Under the pieces are notes generated by a model that was not told where the DNA came from, searched no databases, and saw only the letters and a list, made by a program, of their open reading frames with translations. This document shows, one piece after another, positions 1 to 8,760 of a stretch of DNA of 64,000 nt. The stretch is from Pelagibius sp. Alg239-R121 (GTDB taxonomy: Bacteria > Pseudomonadota > Alphaproteobacteria > Kiloniellales > Kiloniellaceae): NCBI RefSeq assembly GCF_947331435.1, contig NZ_CAMZOF010000002.1, forward strand, positions 62,001 through 126,000, read 5' to 3'. The stretch's first letter is position 1. Each line of letters opens with the position of its first letter. Position numbers and translations under genes: made by a program.

Positions 1-55
1 AGAAAGGCCCAAAAACCAAAAGCGCAATGGCGCTGGCCAGCTGTTGAAGCCGCAT
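1..55 (-). CDS. 5' end of an exported protein gene, cut by the window start
   Basis: Reading leftwards from an ATG at 55, the frame stays open to the window edge. The first 18 residues (MRLQQLASAIALLVFGPF) have a basic start followed by a hydrophobic stretch, like a signal peptide. An AAAGGG about six bases upstream of the ATG can serve as ribosome binding site. Only 18 codons are visible, so the product cannot be named. It would be transcribed in the same direction as the GntR and aldolase genes to its right and could be the next gene of that group. Confidence 0.4.
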   Translation of the reverse strand, partial: MRLQQLASAIALLVFGPF

Positions 56-304
56 AAAAACCCTTTCATGAATTCTAACTGAGGTCGCCTTGGCAACCTG
101 ACGGTCCGCCATTTATGCCGCGCACATTGCGCGTGCAGACGTGATTAAAGGACCACGGCTTTCAGCAAGCTGTCCGCTTCATGAAATAAAATTCAGATAC
201 TAGAAATGATATCGGGCGCCTGCAGCCCCTCGGCCTGGCCGGTGCCATTCCTCACCGAGCCCAGGCCAGATTGCAGAGTATCGACTACAGGGGAAAGAAG
301 AAGG

Positions 305-955
305 TTACGAGAGCCCCATCGCCCGCTGTCGTGCACGGTCGATATGATAGACAAGCGTGTCCATGGCGCCTTGCTCATCTCTTGCCTGCATGGCTTCGAC
401 CACGTTCAGGTGTTCTTTCATCACCGGAACCACATAGCCTTCGATGCGCGTCAGTTCCTGACGGATCAAGCGGATCTTCAAAGAGTTCACACGATAGGCC
501 TTGGTTGCGATCTCGTTTTTTAAAGAATCAACCAACAGGTCATGGAATCCCCAGTCCACTGTCTGCGCCTTGGCTTCGAGTTCGGTGGAAATACCGAATT
601 CCAATGCCTCGTCCAAAACCTCCTGATGCCGCAGCCTGATTTCCTCGAGCTGTGCGTCACTGGCCGTCCGGGTGCAGTGCGCGACGGCCTCTTTCTCGAG
701 AATGATTCGGAACTGATAGGCGTCGCGTACAAGGTTGAAGTCGATGGCGGCGATCTGCATGCCACGTTGCGGCACAGTGGTGATCAGGCCTTCTGCCTCC
801 AAGCGCGGTACCAGCTCCCGGATGGCGGCCAGGGTCATACCAGTCAGTTCGACCAATTCGCGCTGCGAGACGAACTGTCCTGGCCGTACATGGCTGGCAA
901 GAAGGTGCCGCGTGAAGGACTGATAAGCCTGATCACGCATTTTTTCTACTGCCAT
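305..955 (-). CDS. GntR-family (FCD-type) transcriptional regulator
   Basis: 216 residues, normal for the FadR/FCD branch of GntR. Residues about 5-70 form the winged helix, with an RELVELTG...IRELVPRLEAEGLI pattern. Residues about 80-210 form the all-helical FCD ligand domain with WGFHDLLVDS, where the histidine is a usual metal or ligand contact. Such proteins repress catabolic operons and release DNA when a carboxylate or sugar-acid ligand binds. It lies 48 bases downstream of the DapA-like gene on the same strand, and together they face away from the TRAP operon. It is therefore the likely regulator of both. The ligand cannot be deduced. Confidence 0.85.
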   Translation of the reverse strand: MAVEKMRDQAYQSFTRHLLASHVRPGQFVSQRELVELTGMTLAAIRELVPRLEAEGLITTVPQRGMQIAAIDFNLVRDAYQFRIILEKEAVAHCTRTASDAQLEEIRLRHQEVLDEALEFGISTELEAKAQTVDWGFHDLLVDSLKNEIATKAYRVNSLKIRLIRQELTRIEGYVVPVMKEHLNVVEAMQARDEQGAMDTLVYHIDRARQRAMGLS

Positions 956-1003
956 AGCCCAACCTCGATTATTCGCTGTGATGCCATCGGCAGTGTCCCG
1001 GTT

Positions 1004-1897
1004 TCACGCGGCCTTGCGACTCTTCAGCAGATCCAGTTCCTGCTGCAACTGTGCAGCGACTTCTTCTTCGATCTTCAAAAGCGGCGCACGAACGCACGAC
1101 CAGGCAGCTTCGTCGCTTTGCTGCGCGATCGCGGTTTTAATCGCAGGGATGAGCGGATGCTTTGAAAGCAATTCGACAAGATCGTTGATATAGGGTTGCT
1201 CAACACCATCCCAAGCCATTCGGCGAAGGGAGCCAGGATCGAGATTGGCCATGCCACAGATCGCACCTGCTCCGCCCTTGCGCACCGCTGCCGCCAAGTG
1301 ACGCTCTTCACCGACCAGAATTGAAATGTCGTTGTGGGTCGCCAGCAAGGTCTGCGTGTAATCCCAGTCGCTGGTTGAATCCTTTACTGCAATAATGCTG
1401 CCGCCCAACGCATCGCGCAGACGCGCGATCAGATCCACGCTCAAGGCAACACCCGTCAAAGAAGGAATATTGTAGAGAATAATCTCCACGGACCCTCGAT
1501 CGAGCTGCTCAAACACTGCCCGATACCAGGCAATGACCCCTTCGTCTTCGGGTTGTTTGAAATAGTAGGGTGGCGGCAGGAGCACCCGCTTGCAGCCTAT
1601 AGACTGTGCGGCTTTAATTTGCGCCACGGCATCCATTACCGCTGTCGCACTGATCCCCGAGACAAGCCGGTCACCGGTGATGCCCGCCTCGTTGAAGCCT
1701 CCCAGAAGCCGGCAGCGTTCTTCCCAGGCAATCGACGCCCCCTCACCGGTCGTCCCGAACAGCGTAACGCTGTCACAGCCGCCCTCCAGGCAGGTACGGG
1801 CATGTGCCAGCAAGGCCGCATCCGCGATCTCACCTGACGGTTGGAAAGGTGTCGCCAAGGCAACCGAAAGGCCAAATCTCTCGTTCATAGCGCTCAC
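1004..1897 (-). CDS. Dihydrodipicolinate synthase / N-acetylneuraminate lyase family aldolase
   Basis: 297 residues, the standard length of this TIM-barrel class I aldolase family. The GTTGEGAS loop (near residue 49), the catalytic Tyr in YNIPS (near 143) and the Schiff-base Lys in AVKDST (near 170) are all present, so the enzyme should be active. The family cleaves or condenses pyruvate with an aldehyde; members include DapA, NanA and 2-keto-3-deoxy sugar-acid aldolases. The start is either GTG at 1897 or ATG at 1888 (GTG-AGC-GCT-ATG); no strong ribosome site decides. Location beside a GntR regulator and a divergent TRAP transporter argues for catabolism of an imported acid rather than for lysine biosynthesis. 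The substrate is unknown. Confidence 0.85.
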   Translation of the reverse strand: MSAMNERFGLSVALATPFQPSGEIADAALLAHARTCLEGGCDSVTLFGTTGEGASIAWEERCRLLGGFNEAGITGDRLVSGISATAVMDAVAQIKAAQSIGCKRVLLPPPYYFKQPEDEGVIAWYRAVFEQLDRGSVEIILYNIPSLTGVALSVDLIARLRDALGGSIIAVKDSTSDWDYTQTLLATHNDISILVGEERHLAAAVRKGGAGAICGMANLDPGSLRRMAWDGVEQPYINDLVELLSKHPLIPAIKTAIAQQSDEAAWSCVRAPLLKIEEEVAAQLQQELDLLKSRKAA

Positions 1898-1916
1898 ACA
1901 ATAACTTACAACGAAC

Positions 1917-1926
1917 TAACATGTTA
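1917..1926. promoter_or_regulatory. Palindrome TAACATGTTA, possible operator
   Basis: A perfect 10-bp palindrome 20 bases upstream of the aldolase start, in the only intergenic region shared by the aldolase-GntR transcript and the TRAP operon. Position suits an operator for the adjacent GntR regulator. A palindrome of this length can occur by chance. Confidence 0.3.
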
Positions 1927-2045
1927 CTCTGCGGATTTTGCGTTGCAAGCAGAGATTTATCGTGGCAGGCTTTTCCCAGAGCGTGTCGGTTCTTGACGGC
2001 AAGACGCGAGAACGTGATGTGCTCTCAAACAATGTGATGTAGAGG

Positions 2046-2091
2046 CTGATTCACGTTTTTAACTGTTTCATAGAAAAACGATCAGAATCAG
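2046..2091. repeat. REP-like palindromic intergenic element, copy 1
   Basis: The left arm CTGATTCACGTTTTT (2046-2060) pairs with the right arm AAAAACGATCAGAATCAG (2074-2091), leaving three unpaired bases in the right arm. The right arm shares AAAAACGATCAGA with the element near 17320, and AARACGATCAG with the one near 40651. It lies between the aldolase promoter region and the TRAP binding-protein gene. Confidence 0.5.
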
Positions 2092-2175
2092 GTTCAGTCA
2101 GTTGTTGGATTTCTTGCGTTAGATTTCCAGGCCGCAGCAACGCAGGCCGCGAAAAATAAATTCGGGAGGAACAAG

Positions 2176-3186
2176 ATGAAACTGTTGAAACCGCTTGTGC
2201 GCACCGGCGCCCTGTCCGCTGCGTTCGCTGCCGTAACGCTCGTCTCGGCTTCCACCGGTTTTTCTGCCTTTGCGGCAGACAAAATTCAGCTACGCATGTC
2301 CACGCCGGCGACCGAAACCGATTTCCGGTCCCAGGGTTTGGCAACGACTTTCGCAGACGGCGTCAGCGAATTCGCTACTTACGAGCCACACTACAACGAC
2401 ACGCTCTTCAAGCAGGGTACAGAATTGGTCGCAATCGCCCGCGGCAATCTGGAAATGTCGATCACTTCGGCGCAGGAACTGGCGAAGCTGATACCGGAAT
2501 GGTCGATCTTTACCGCCGGCTACCTGATGCGCGACGCGGAACACCAACGCAAGGTGTTCGAGGGCGAGATCGGCAAGGAGATGTACCAGCTCGTTGAAGA
2601 CAAGCTTGGCGTAAAACTGCTCTCTGTTATGTATTTCGGGACCCGCCAGCTCAACCTGCGCATCGAAAAGGAAATCAAGACCCCGGCCGATCTGGACGGC
2701 GTGAAACTGCGCATGCCCGGTACCGACGCCTGGCAGTTCCTGGGCAAGGCCCTGGGCGCGAACCCGACCCCCATGGCCTTCACCGAAGTTTACACCGGGC
2801 TGCAGACGGGCGCGATCGACGGCCAGGACAATCCTCTTCCGACCGACAAAGATAAGAAGTTCTACGAGGTGACCAAGCAGATCGTTCTAACCGGTCATCT
2901 GGCGGACATGAATTTTCTCGCCTTCAGCAAAAAGACCTGGGACAGCCTCTCAGCCGATCAGCAGAAGACCGTAATGGACTCGGCACAAAAGGCGTCTGCA
3001 GAAATTTCGAAAACCATTCTCGCCAACGAAGCCCAACTGGTGGACTTCTTCAAGGGAGAAGGCCTGAAGGTCTACACCCCCGACGTAGCGTCCTTCCGTG
3101 ATCGGGCTCAGAAAATGTATCTGGAATCTGATTTCTCCAAGGATTGGCCGAAGGGACTGCTCGAGCGCATCAACGCTGTGAAGTAG
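2176..3186 (+). CDS. dctP: TRAP transporter substrate-binding protein (DctP family)
   Basis: 336 residues with an N-terminal signal peptide probably cut after AFA near residue 33. It is a periplasmic binding protein that captures a carboxylate and delivers it to the DctQM permease. The family hallmark, an arginine that salt-bridges the substrate carboxylate, sits in GVKLRMPG (about residue 179) and is followed by the usual TEVYTGLQTGAIDGQ stretch. GGGAGG 7-12 bases upstream fixes the start. The three TRAP genes follow one another closely (15-base gap, then a 4-base overlap). The ligand is not evident; the divergent aldolase suggests a sugar acid or keto acid. Confidence 0.93.
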   Translation: MKLLKPLVRTGALSAAFAAVTLVSASTGFSAFAADKIQLRMSTPATETDFRSQGLATTFADGVSEFATYEPHYNDTLFKQGTELVAIARGNLEMSITSAQELAKLIPEWSIFTAGYLMRDAEHQRKVFEGEIGKEMYQLVEDKLGVKLLSVMYFGTRQLNLRIEKEIKTPADLDGVKLRMPGTDAWQFLGKALGANPTPMAFTEVYTGLQTGAIDGQDNPLPTDKDKKFYEVTKQIVLTGHLADMNFLAFSKKTWDSLSADQQKTVMDSAQKASAEISKTILANEAQLVDFFKGEGLKVYTPDVASFRDRAQKMYLESDFSKDWPKGLLERINAVK

Positions 3187-3201
3187 CAGGTTAAGCGAGG
3201 C

Positions 3202-3711
3202 ATGAAAGCCGTTCGGCTTTGGCTGCATGCACGCGCGGATAACGTGGCGGTGGGTCTTCTCACCGCCATGTTTCTTTCCTTCGTCCTGCAGATATTCAGC
3301 CGCTATGTAATCAACCACCCGCTTGGTTGGACGCTCGAAGCCTGTCTGCTCGCCTGGCTCTGGACCGTCTTCTGGGGCTCGGCTTTTCTGCTGGAAGACA
3401 AGGATCACGTTAAGTTCGATATCCTCTACTCCAGCGTCGGGCCAAGGGTGCGGCGTGTCTTTGCGCTTTTCGCCGCCTTTGCGATCGTGGCCGCCCTCGC
3501 TGTTTCGCTGCCGGCAACTGCAGACTTCATTGCCTTTATGAAGATCGAAAAGACCTCCCTGCTTGGCATCCGCTTCGATTTTGTTTTCTCAGTCTATCTG
3601 ATCTTCGCGGTCGCGGTCATCGCCCGCTATCTCCTGCGTGCCTACGCGGCCGTGCGCGGTCAAGAGTTCGATGGCGCCTCTAAACCCAGAGAGCCGGATG
3701 GTGAGGCATGA
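3202..3711 (+). CDS. dctQ: TRAP transporter small permease (DctQ family)
   Basis: 169 residues with four predicted membrane helices (about 14-36, 48-68, 86-108, 125-147), the normal DctQ layout. It forms the small membrane subunit that partners DctM in sodium-coupled uptake. The W-x-LEACLLAWLW-T-FWG pattern after helix 1 is typical. The start has a GCGAGG just upstream. The stop overlaps the dctM start by four bases (ATGA), indicating coupled translation. Confidence 0.9.
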   Translation: MKAVRLWLHARADNVAVGLLTAMFLSFVLQIFSRYVINHPLGWTLEACLLAWLWTVFWGSAFLLEDKDHVKFDILYSSVGPRVRRVFALFAAFAIVAALAVSLPATADFIAFMKIEKTSLLGIRFDFVFSVYLIFAVAVIARYLLRAYAAVRGQEFDGASKPREPDGEA

Positions 3712-5000
3712 GCGCAGGATTCCTGCTGTGCCTGGCCACACTCTTCGGGCTCTCCGCCATCGGTGCGCCGATCGCCATTGCGATGATCGTGGCGGCGATC
3801 GTCTATCTTGGCTTGACCGGGCAGGATCTGGGGCTCGCCTCGGAACAAATTCTTCAGGGCCTTTACACCAGCTTCATCCTGCTGGCGGTACCGCTGTTCA
3901 TCGCGGCGGCAAACGTCATGAATGCCGGCACGATCAGCGACCGGCTTTTACGGTTTTGTATCGCCCTGGTCGGGCGTTTTCGCGGCGGACTCGGCTACGT
4001 CAATGTGGTGGCAAGCCTGATCTTTTCCGGCATGTCGGGCTCGGCCATCGCCGATGCCGCAGGGATCGGCAAGATCATCATCCAGATGATGACCAAGGAA
4101 GGCCGCTACAGTCGGGGTTTCGCGGCGGCAATCACTGCCGCCTCGGCAACCATCGGACCGATCATTCCGCCCTCGATCCCCATGGTGATGTATGCGCTCG
4201 TCTCCGACACCTCCATCGGCTATCTCTTCCTGGGCGGTATCCTGCCGGGCCTGCTGATGGGGCTCGCCCTCATGGTCATTATCGCGGCCATCGCCAGGCG
4301 CAAGAACTTCGCTGTCGAAACCCCGACGCCCCTGCGCGCAATGCCCAGACTGACACTTCAGGCATTTCCCGCGCTGATGATGCCGGTAATCCTGCTGTTC
4401 GGAATCTATGGCGGCGCCACCACGCCCACCGAGGCCGCAGCCGTTGCCGCGGCCTACGCCTTCATTCTGGCAGCCGTTTTCTACCGCACTCTCTCAATGC
4501 GCTCGCTTTACGGAATCCTTTCCGACAGCGCGCGCTCTTCCGCGGCGGTCGGGCTGGTAATCGGCGGGGCGCTGATCTTCAACTTCATCGTCGCAAGCGA
4601 AAACATCCCGGCCACCGTCGCCGTGATGCTGAAATCCATAGAGTTATCGCCGATTGCGTTCTTGCTGCTGATCAACCTTTTATTGCTGGGACTGGGGTGC
4701 ATCCTGGATGCCACCACTATTCTGCTGGTGATCGTGCCGCTCTTTATTCCGGCTTGTCGGGAGTTGGGGATTGATCTGGTCCACTTCGGTGTCGTGGTCG
4801 TGGTGAACACCATGATCGGCCTGATAACGCCTCCCTACGGCATCCTGCTCTTTGTAATCAACGCAACGACCGGCATTCCTCTACGCGCAATGATCCGCGA
4901 GATTGTACCGTTTTTCTGTGCGTTATTGGTGGCTCTCCTGCTCATCACCCTGTTGCCGGAGCTGGTTTTGTACCTGCCCAGGCAGTTCGGGTATCGTTGA
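3708..5000 (+). CDS. dctM: TRAP transporter large permease (DctM family)
   Basis: 430 residues, the standard DctM length, hydrophobic throughout with about 12 membrane segments. It carries the family signatures FSGMSGSAIADAAGIG and GPIIPPSIPMVMYA (roughly residues 105-165) and a late PPYGILLF segment. It catalyses sodium-driven import of the ligand brought by DctP across the inner membrane. It is the last gene of its operon and converges on the minus-strand glycan operon with 25 bases between the two stops; no terminator-like hairpin is visible there. Confidence 0.93.
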   Translation: MSAGFLLCLATLFGLSAIGAPIAIAMIVAAIVYLGLTGQDLGLASEQILQGLYTSFILLAVPLFIAAANVMNAGTISDRLLRFCIALVGRFRGGLGYVNVVASLIFSGMSGSAIADAAGIGKIIIQMMTKEGRYSRGFAAAITAASATIGPIIPPSIPMVMYALVSDTSIGYLFLGGILPGLLMGLALMVIIAAIARRKNFAVETPTPLRAMPRLTLQAFPALMMPVILLFGIYGGATTPTEAAAVAAAYAFILAAVFYRTLSMRSLYGILSDSARSSAAVGLVIGGALIFNFIVASENIPATVAVMLKSIELSPIAFLLLINLLLLGLGCILDATTILLVIVPLFIPACRELGIDLVHFGVVVVVNTMIGLITPPYGILLFVINATTGIPLRAMIREIVPFFCALLVALLLITLLPELVLYLPRQFGYR

Positions 5001-5025
5001 CCCCTGCCAATAGAGCATTTTCTGA

Positions 5026-5994
5026 TCAGAGACGCGCCAGACAAATTCCCCCTGCGATCAGAGGGGGCACCGTCGTCAGAAATTGATAAAGCAAGGACGC
5101 GGCAACCGCAGCCTCCTGGTCGACGCCAAACGGGACCATCCCAAGAACAAAAGCCGCTTGAAGCGTACCTATAAATCCAGGGCTCGTGGGTAAAGCGAGG
5201 CCCACAGCAGCGAGCATCAGCACGACAATGGCGACGGCGACCGGGACCTCAAGCTGGACGGCTTGGAGGCTCAAACACAAGGTGATCAACATGACACCCC
5301 AGCTCGCCAAGCTCGTGGCCAGCAACTTCGCGATGAGAGTTCCCTGTCGCAATGCAGCCAACCCATCGAGGGCATCGTGGATCATGGTGCCCAGCCGCGA
5401 CGCAACGGCTTGCGGGCAATAGGACAGAACCCAATCGATCATTGCCGCCGTCGCCGCGGGCCGGATCAGGATCGCCGCCAATGCCAGCGCCCCCAGCGTC
5501 AGGAGACCGGCCAGCGAGACCGCCACCTTCTCGGCAACGGGCGACGCAACATCGAGCGACCAGAGTGCCCAAACCAGGAGCAGGAGCAATGCAAAAAAGT
5601 CCAAGAGTTTTTCGAGAGCGATACCCGAAAGAGCTGCAGCCGCCTTGACCCCGTGATGTTTGGACAAAAGAAGCCCGCGGGCCGCCTCGCCGGCCTGAAA
5701 TGGCAACAGCACGTTGCCGGCGTAACCGATCAGAACATAGGGCGTCAATTTAATCGGCGGGACATCGACGATCGGCCCGAGAAGATAACGCCAGCGCAGA
5801 GCTTTGCCAAAAAAGAACAGGCTGTAAGTAAGAAGCGCAGCCCCGGCCAGGAGGTAGTCGGTTTTGTGCTGCAGGATATCCAGAACGCCATCGACGTCTG
5901 TATTTGCGAAAACCAGCCACGCGGCGAAACCTCCAACTGCGATGCCGAGGAGAAGCAGCCGCCAGGTCTTCCCGGATTTCACCCCGCCATTCAA
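5026..5994 (-). CDS. Lysylphosphatidylglycerol synthase TM-region / UPF0104 family membrane protein
   Basis: 322 residues with about eight membrane helices. The GNVLLPFQAGEAARGLLLSK stretch (near residue 94) and the late GLALPTSPGFIGTLQAAFV stretch are characteristic of the flippase-like membrane domain found in MprF and AglD. There is no catalytic aminoacyl-transferase domain, so it is not a full MprF. Members encoded in glycan clusters are thought to help move lipid-linked sugars or to act with glycosyltransferases at the membrane. It is the last gene of the glycan operon, 19 bases after the preceding gene. Confidence 0.8.
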   Translation of the reverse strand: MNGGVKSGKTWRLLLLGIAVGGFAAWLVFANTDVDGVLDILQHKTDYLLAGAALLTYSLFFFGKALRWRYLLGPIVDVPPIKLTPYVLIGYAGNVLLPFQAGEAARGLLLSKHHGVKAAAALSGIALEKLLDFFALLLLLVWALWSLDVASPVAEKVAVSLAGLLTLGALALAAILIRPAATAAMIDWVLSYCPQAVASRLGTMIHDALDGLAALRQGTLIAKLLATSLASWGVMLITLCLSLQAVQLEVPVAVAIVVLMLAAVGLALPTSPGFIGTLQAAFVLGMVPFGVDQEAAVAASLLYQFLTTVPPLIAGGICLARL

Positions 5995-6013
5995 TGGACT
6001 GTTCCTGGCGCCA

Positions 6014-7771
6014 TCACTTGATCGGTGCGGCTAACAAATATGTCGCACCGACATCGGGCGCATCGTAGACTTTCTGAAGCCTGTCTCGCAGCGCCTTCAC
6101 CTCATTGAATTCCGGCCAGTCTTCCAGCTTGACTCCTTTCGGCAGCTTAAAGAAACCGTCGAAAAAAATTAAACGCCCGCCTGTGTTCCAGGTTTCTTGG
6201 ATCAAGTCGCGGAGAAGAAAATCGTCAAAGTCGCGCCCACGCGTTCGCGTGAACAACCCCCTGGTATCACCCTCCAGCAAGCTCTGGGAAACACCGGGCG
6301 CTTGGAACGCCCCAATCAACGCGACTTTTGCCGGCGAGAGATATCGCATCGCCTCCACCAATCCGGCATTGCCGGAAACGATGACCAGATCCTGCGGCTG
6401 AGCCTCCGCGATCACCCAGGATCCAGTGGCACGGTCGTATTCGTTCGCGGGATCCCACACCAGGGCCATACCGCCGACAGCATTGTGGAGGAACAACGCG
6501 GCCGCAAAGGCAATCACGATGCTTATGTTTCCACGTTTAATGCAGGGTTCGATAACGCCCACAGCGAACAGGATGACCAACGGTGGGAAGACCATGATCC
6601 AGGCTTCCAGTCCCGCCGGATTAAGCCGCCCGATGATCGCACCGTTGATTGCAGCCCAAAGCAGGACAACAAGAAACGGGCGTCGTTTTAGAAACGCAAT
6701 CGACGGCCGCCAAATCGCTTTTAGAACACCGAGGGAAATCGCGGTCAGAGCAGACAGTGTAATGATGGGAAGATAGACCAAGGCGCCCGCGCGCTTGGCT
6801 AGGAAAACTTCCTCGGTAATGACGTTGCTGGAAAAAGCCTGCTGCACGAGTTTGACAATAGGATCGAAAGCGAAAATCCAATTGACCGAGGCGAAGTCAT
6901 GCCCCAACGCAAAGGCCGAGCGGATCATGGAGACGAATACGGTTCGAAGCGAAAAGGGCGGCACGATGAATTCGTCGGCGCGCTGGGAAAGGAAGACCTT
7001 AAAAGTGTCAACGCCCAGAGGCTCCGGCCAGAAAACCAAGAACCCAATTAGATAGCCGCCGGCCACGACCGCGCCTCCCGCCGCCAAATAGAAACTCAGA
7101 TGCAGAATCCGTGTCCGGTACAACAACAGAACGGGAAAGGCGAAGAACAGCGGAACAACACTGGGTTGATAAAATAGAACCGAGAGGCCGGCCAATAGAC
7201 CCCATCCAGCAAAGGCCGAGATGACCGCCAACGCCGCCCCAACCCCTTCGAGGCTTCGGGATAAGCCGTGAAAAACCAGCAGAATCAGGAGGATGGCCGG
7301 GATATAGACTTCGGCTTCAGCTGCGTAACGCCAGAAGCCATAGCAACTGCCCAGGATGACGGCAGTCAGGATTGCGGTTGTTGCCGACAGCTTGAGATCC
7401 AAGACTGCAATGCGCATCAGCAACAACAACGACGCTGCAGCACAGACCGCCGAAAACCCCCGCATCAGGATAAGAGCAGAGATGTCCAGACCGAGCGAGC
7501 CCGTCGCGACGAACAATAGCCGCATGGACAGGTGATAGAGCATGAGCCGCGGATCCGAGAGGTAACCTGCCGAAAAATTTTCCGCACGGTAGGCGAAGGC
7601 ATAGACATCGTCGGTTTCGCCGGCGTTCCCGGCCGCCGTCACCAGATAGAAGCCTGTGAGCAATAGAAATAAGAGAAGGCTGGAACGCCAACCGCCCTTC
7701 GCTAAGGTCGTAACCCAGGCTGGCGTGTTCGCTTCACGCTGTTCCGAACTCAATACCGGCGCCTCGTTCAT
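6014..7771 (-). CDS. GT-C-like integral membrane protein (possible lipid-linked glycosyltransferase)
   Basis: 585 residues. A short cytoplasmic N-terminus leads into about ten to twelve membrane helices, and about 125 soluble residues follow at the C-terminus. After the first helix the first external loop contains GETDDVYAF, an acidic pair in the place where GT-C enzymes (ArnT/PMT type) keep their catalytic aspartate. This suggests transfer of a sugar from a polyprenyl phosphate donor, but the family assignment is an inference from architecture. Its start overlaps the stop of the preceding deacetylase gene by four bases. Confidence 0.6.
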   Translation of the reverse strand: MNEAPVLSSEQREANTPAWVTTLAKGGWRSSLLLFLLLTGFYLVTAAGNAGETDDVYAFAYRAENFSAGYLSDPRLMLYHLSMRLLFVATGSLGLDISALILMRGFSAVCAAASLLLLMRIAVLDLKLSATTAILTAVILGSCYGFWRYAAEAEVYIPAILLILLVFHGLSRSLEGVGAALAVISAFAGWGLLAGLSVLFYQPSVVPLFFAFPVLLLYRTRILHLSFYLAAGGAVVAGGYLIGFLVFWPEPLGVDTFKVFLSQRADEFIVPPFSLRTVFVSMIRSAFALGHDFASVNWIFAFDPIVKLVQQAFSSNVITEEVFLAKRAGALVYLPIITLSALTAISLGVLKAIWRPSIAFLKRRPFLVVLLWAAINGAIIGRLNPAGLEAWIMVFPPLVILFAVGVIEPCIKRGNISIVIAFAAALFLHNAVGGMALVWDPANEYDRATGSWVIAEAQPQDLVIVSGNAGLVEAMRYLSPAKVALIGAFQAPGVSQSLLEGDTRGLFTRTRGRDFDDFLLRDLIQETWNTGGRLIFFDGFFKLPKGVKLEDWPEFNEVKALRDRLQKVYDAPDVGATYLLAAPIK

Positions 7772-8760
7772 ACTCCAAAAACCGGTTCGAGTTTTGGGAG
7801 TTGGCGATGAGACTTTACGTCATCGACGAAGGCACCGATCGTCTGGACCTCGAATGCCCGGCGAAAGTTCCCCAGAATATCGGTCATGAAGGCGTTTTTG
7901 TCCTCACCCGGCCGCTTCATGCCCGGCAGATAATCGAGGGCGGCCGCATCGTCTCCGCCGAGAAAATCGCTGGCGTGCAGAAGAAACGACGGCGGAACGT
8001 TGCGGAGTTTGCAGAGAGCCAGCGCACTTCGGAAATAGCCGCGCGCCAAGGCGGGAGAAACATCCGCCACATAGTTCAGGTAGGTACCGTGATAGGGCAG
8101 ACGCAATAACGGCAAGGTGGTCACCGGCGTTTCTATGATCGCACCATTGGAAAGGGACCAGCAATAAGGCCTCAAAGGCTGCCGTGCCTCTCTCATGCTT
8201 CCGTAGAGGCTATCCAAAACCCCTGCGTCGTTACCAACCTTCGACGCCTTACGGCGGTGCCAAAGGCGCGCCAGCAGTCCCAGACTATTCGGACAGGTCG
8301 AAGCATCGTAGTCATATCCAAGCTCTGCAAGAACTTCGAGCAGCACTGATGAAAGTCCAAATGCCGGTCCGCGAAATCCACGTGGGCTCTGCCCAGTCGC
8401 TTCGGCAATGGCCTGCTCGGCACGCTGGATTTCGTCTTTGATGAGGTCGCGCGATTGGGAATGCAAGGAGAGTTCGTGATCGTAGGAATGATTGCCGACT
8501 TCGTGGCCTCGCCTGACAATCTCCGAAAGCAAGTCCCTGTTTGCCGGTTCCGAAGCATCGCGGCCAATCACGAAAAATGTCGCTCTTAAGTCTGCCCGAT
8601 CCAGAAAGTCGAGAATCCGAGGCAAAGCCAGGTTCAAAAACGAAGGGTAATCCCGCCAGGCCTCCAAGCCAAAGCTGCGCTGGTAGCACCAGAGATTGTC
8701 AAGATCGAGCGACAGAGTCGCCGGGGGCAACATAGAGGCCTTCTTTGTAATCCGGTTCAT
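7768..8760 (-). CDS. Polysaccharide deacetylase family protein (NodB fold)
   Basis: 330 residues. NodB motifs are visible: an early acidic motif SLDLDN (near 18), the metal-binding GNHSYDHE (His-x3-His near 92) and RGFRGPAFG (near 130). This points to a metal-dependent deacetylase acting on N-acetylated or O-acetylated sugars. No signal peptide is seen, so it may act on a lipid-linked precursor on the cytoplasmic side. It overlaps both neighbours by four bases. A second, fused deacetylase occurs two genes upstream, so the pathway probably has two distinct deacetylation steps. Confidence 0.82.
   Translation of the reverse strand: MNRITKKASMLPPATLSLDLDNLWCYQRSFGLEAWRDYPSFLNLALPRILDFLDRADLRATFFVIGRDASEPANRDLLSEIVRRGHEVGNHSYDHELSLHSQSRDLIKDEIQRAEQAIAEATGQSPRGFRGPAFGLSSVLLEVLAELGYDYDASTCPNSLGLLARLWHRRKASKVGNDAGVLDSLYGSMREARQPLRPYCWSLSNGAIIETPVTTLPLLRLPYHGTYLNYVADVSPALARGYFRSALALCKLRNVPPSFLLHASDFLGGDDAAALDYLPGMKRPGEDKNAFMTDILGNFRRAFEVQTIGAFVDDVKSHRQLPKLEPVFGV

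Noticed and set aside
5026-5994. MprF lysyl-phosphatidylglycerol synthase
   Set aside because: Only the membrane domain is present; the aminoacyl-transferase domain is missing.
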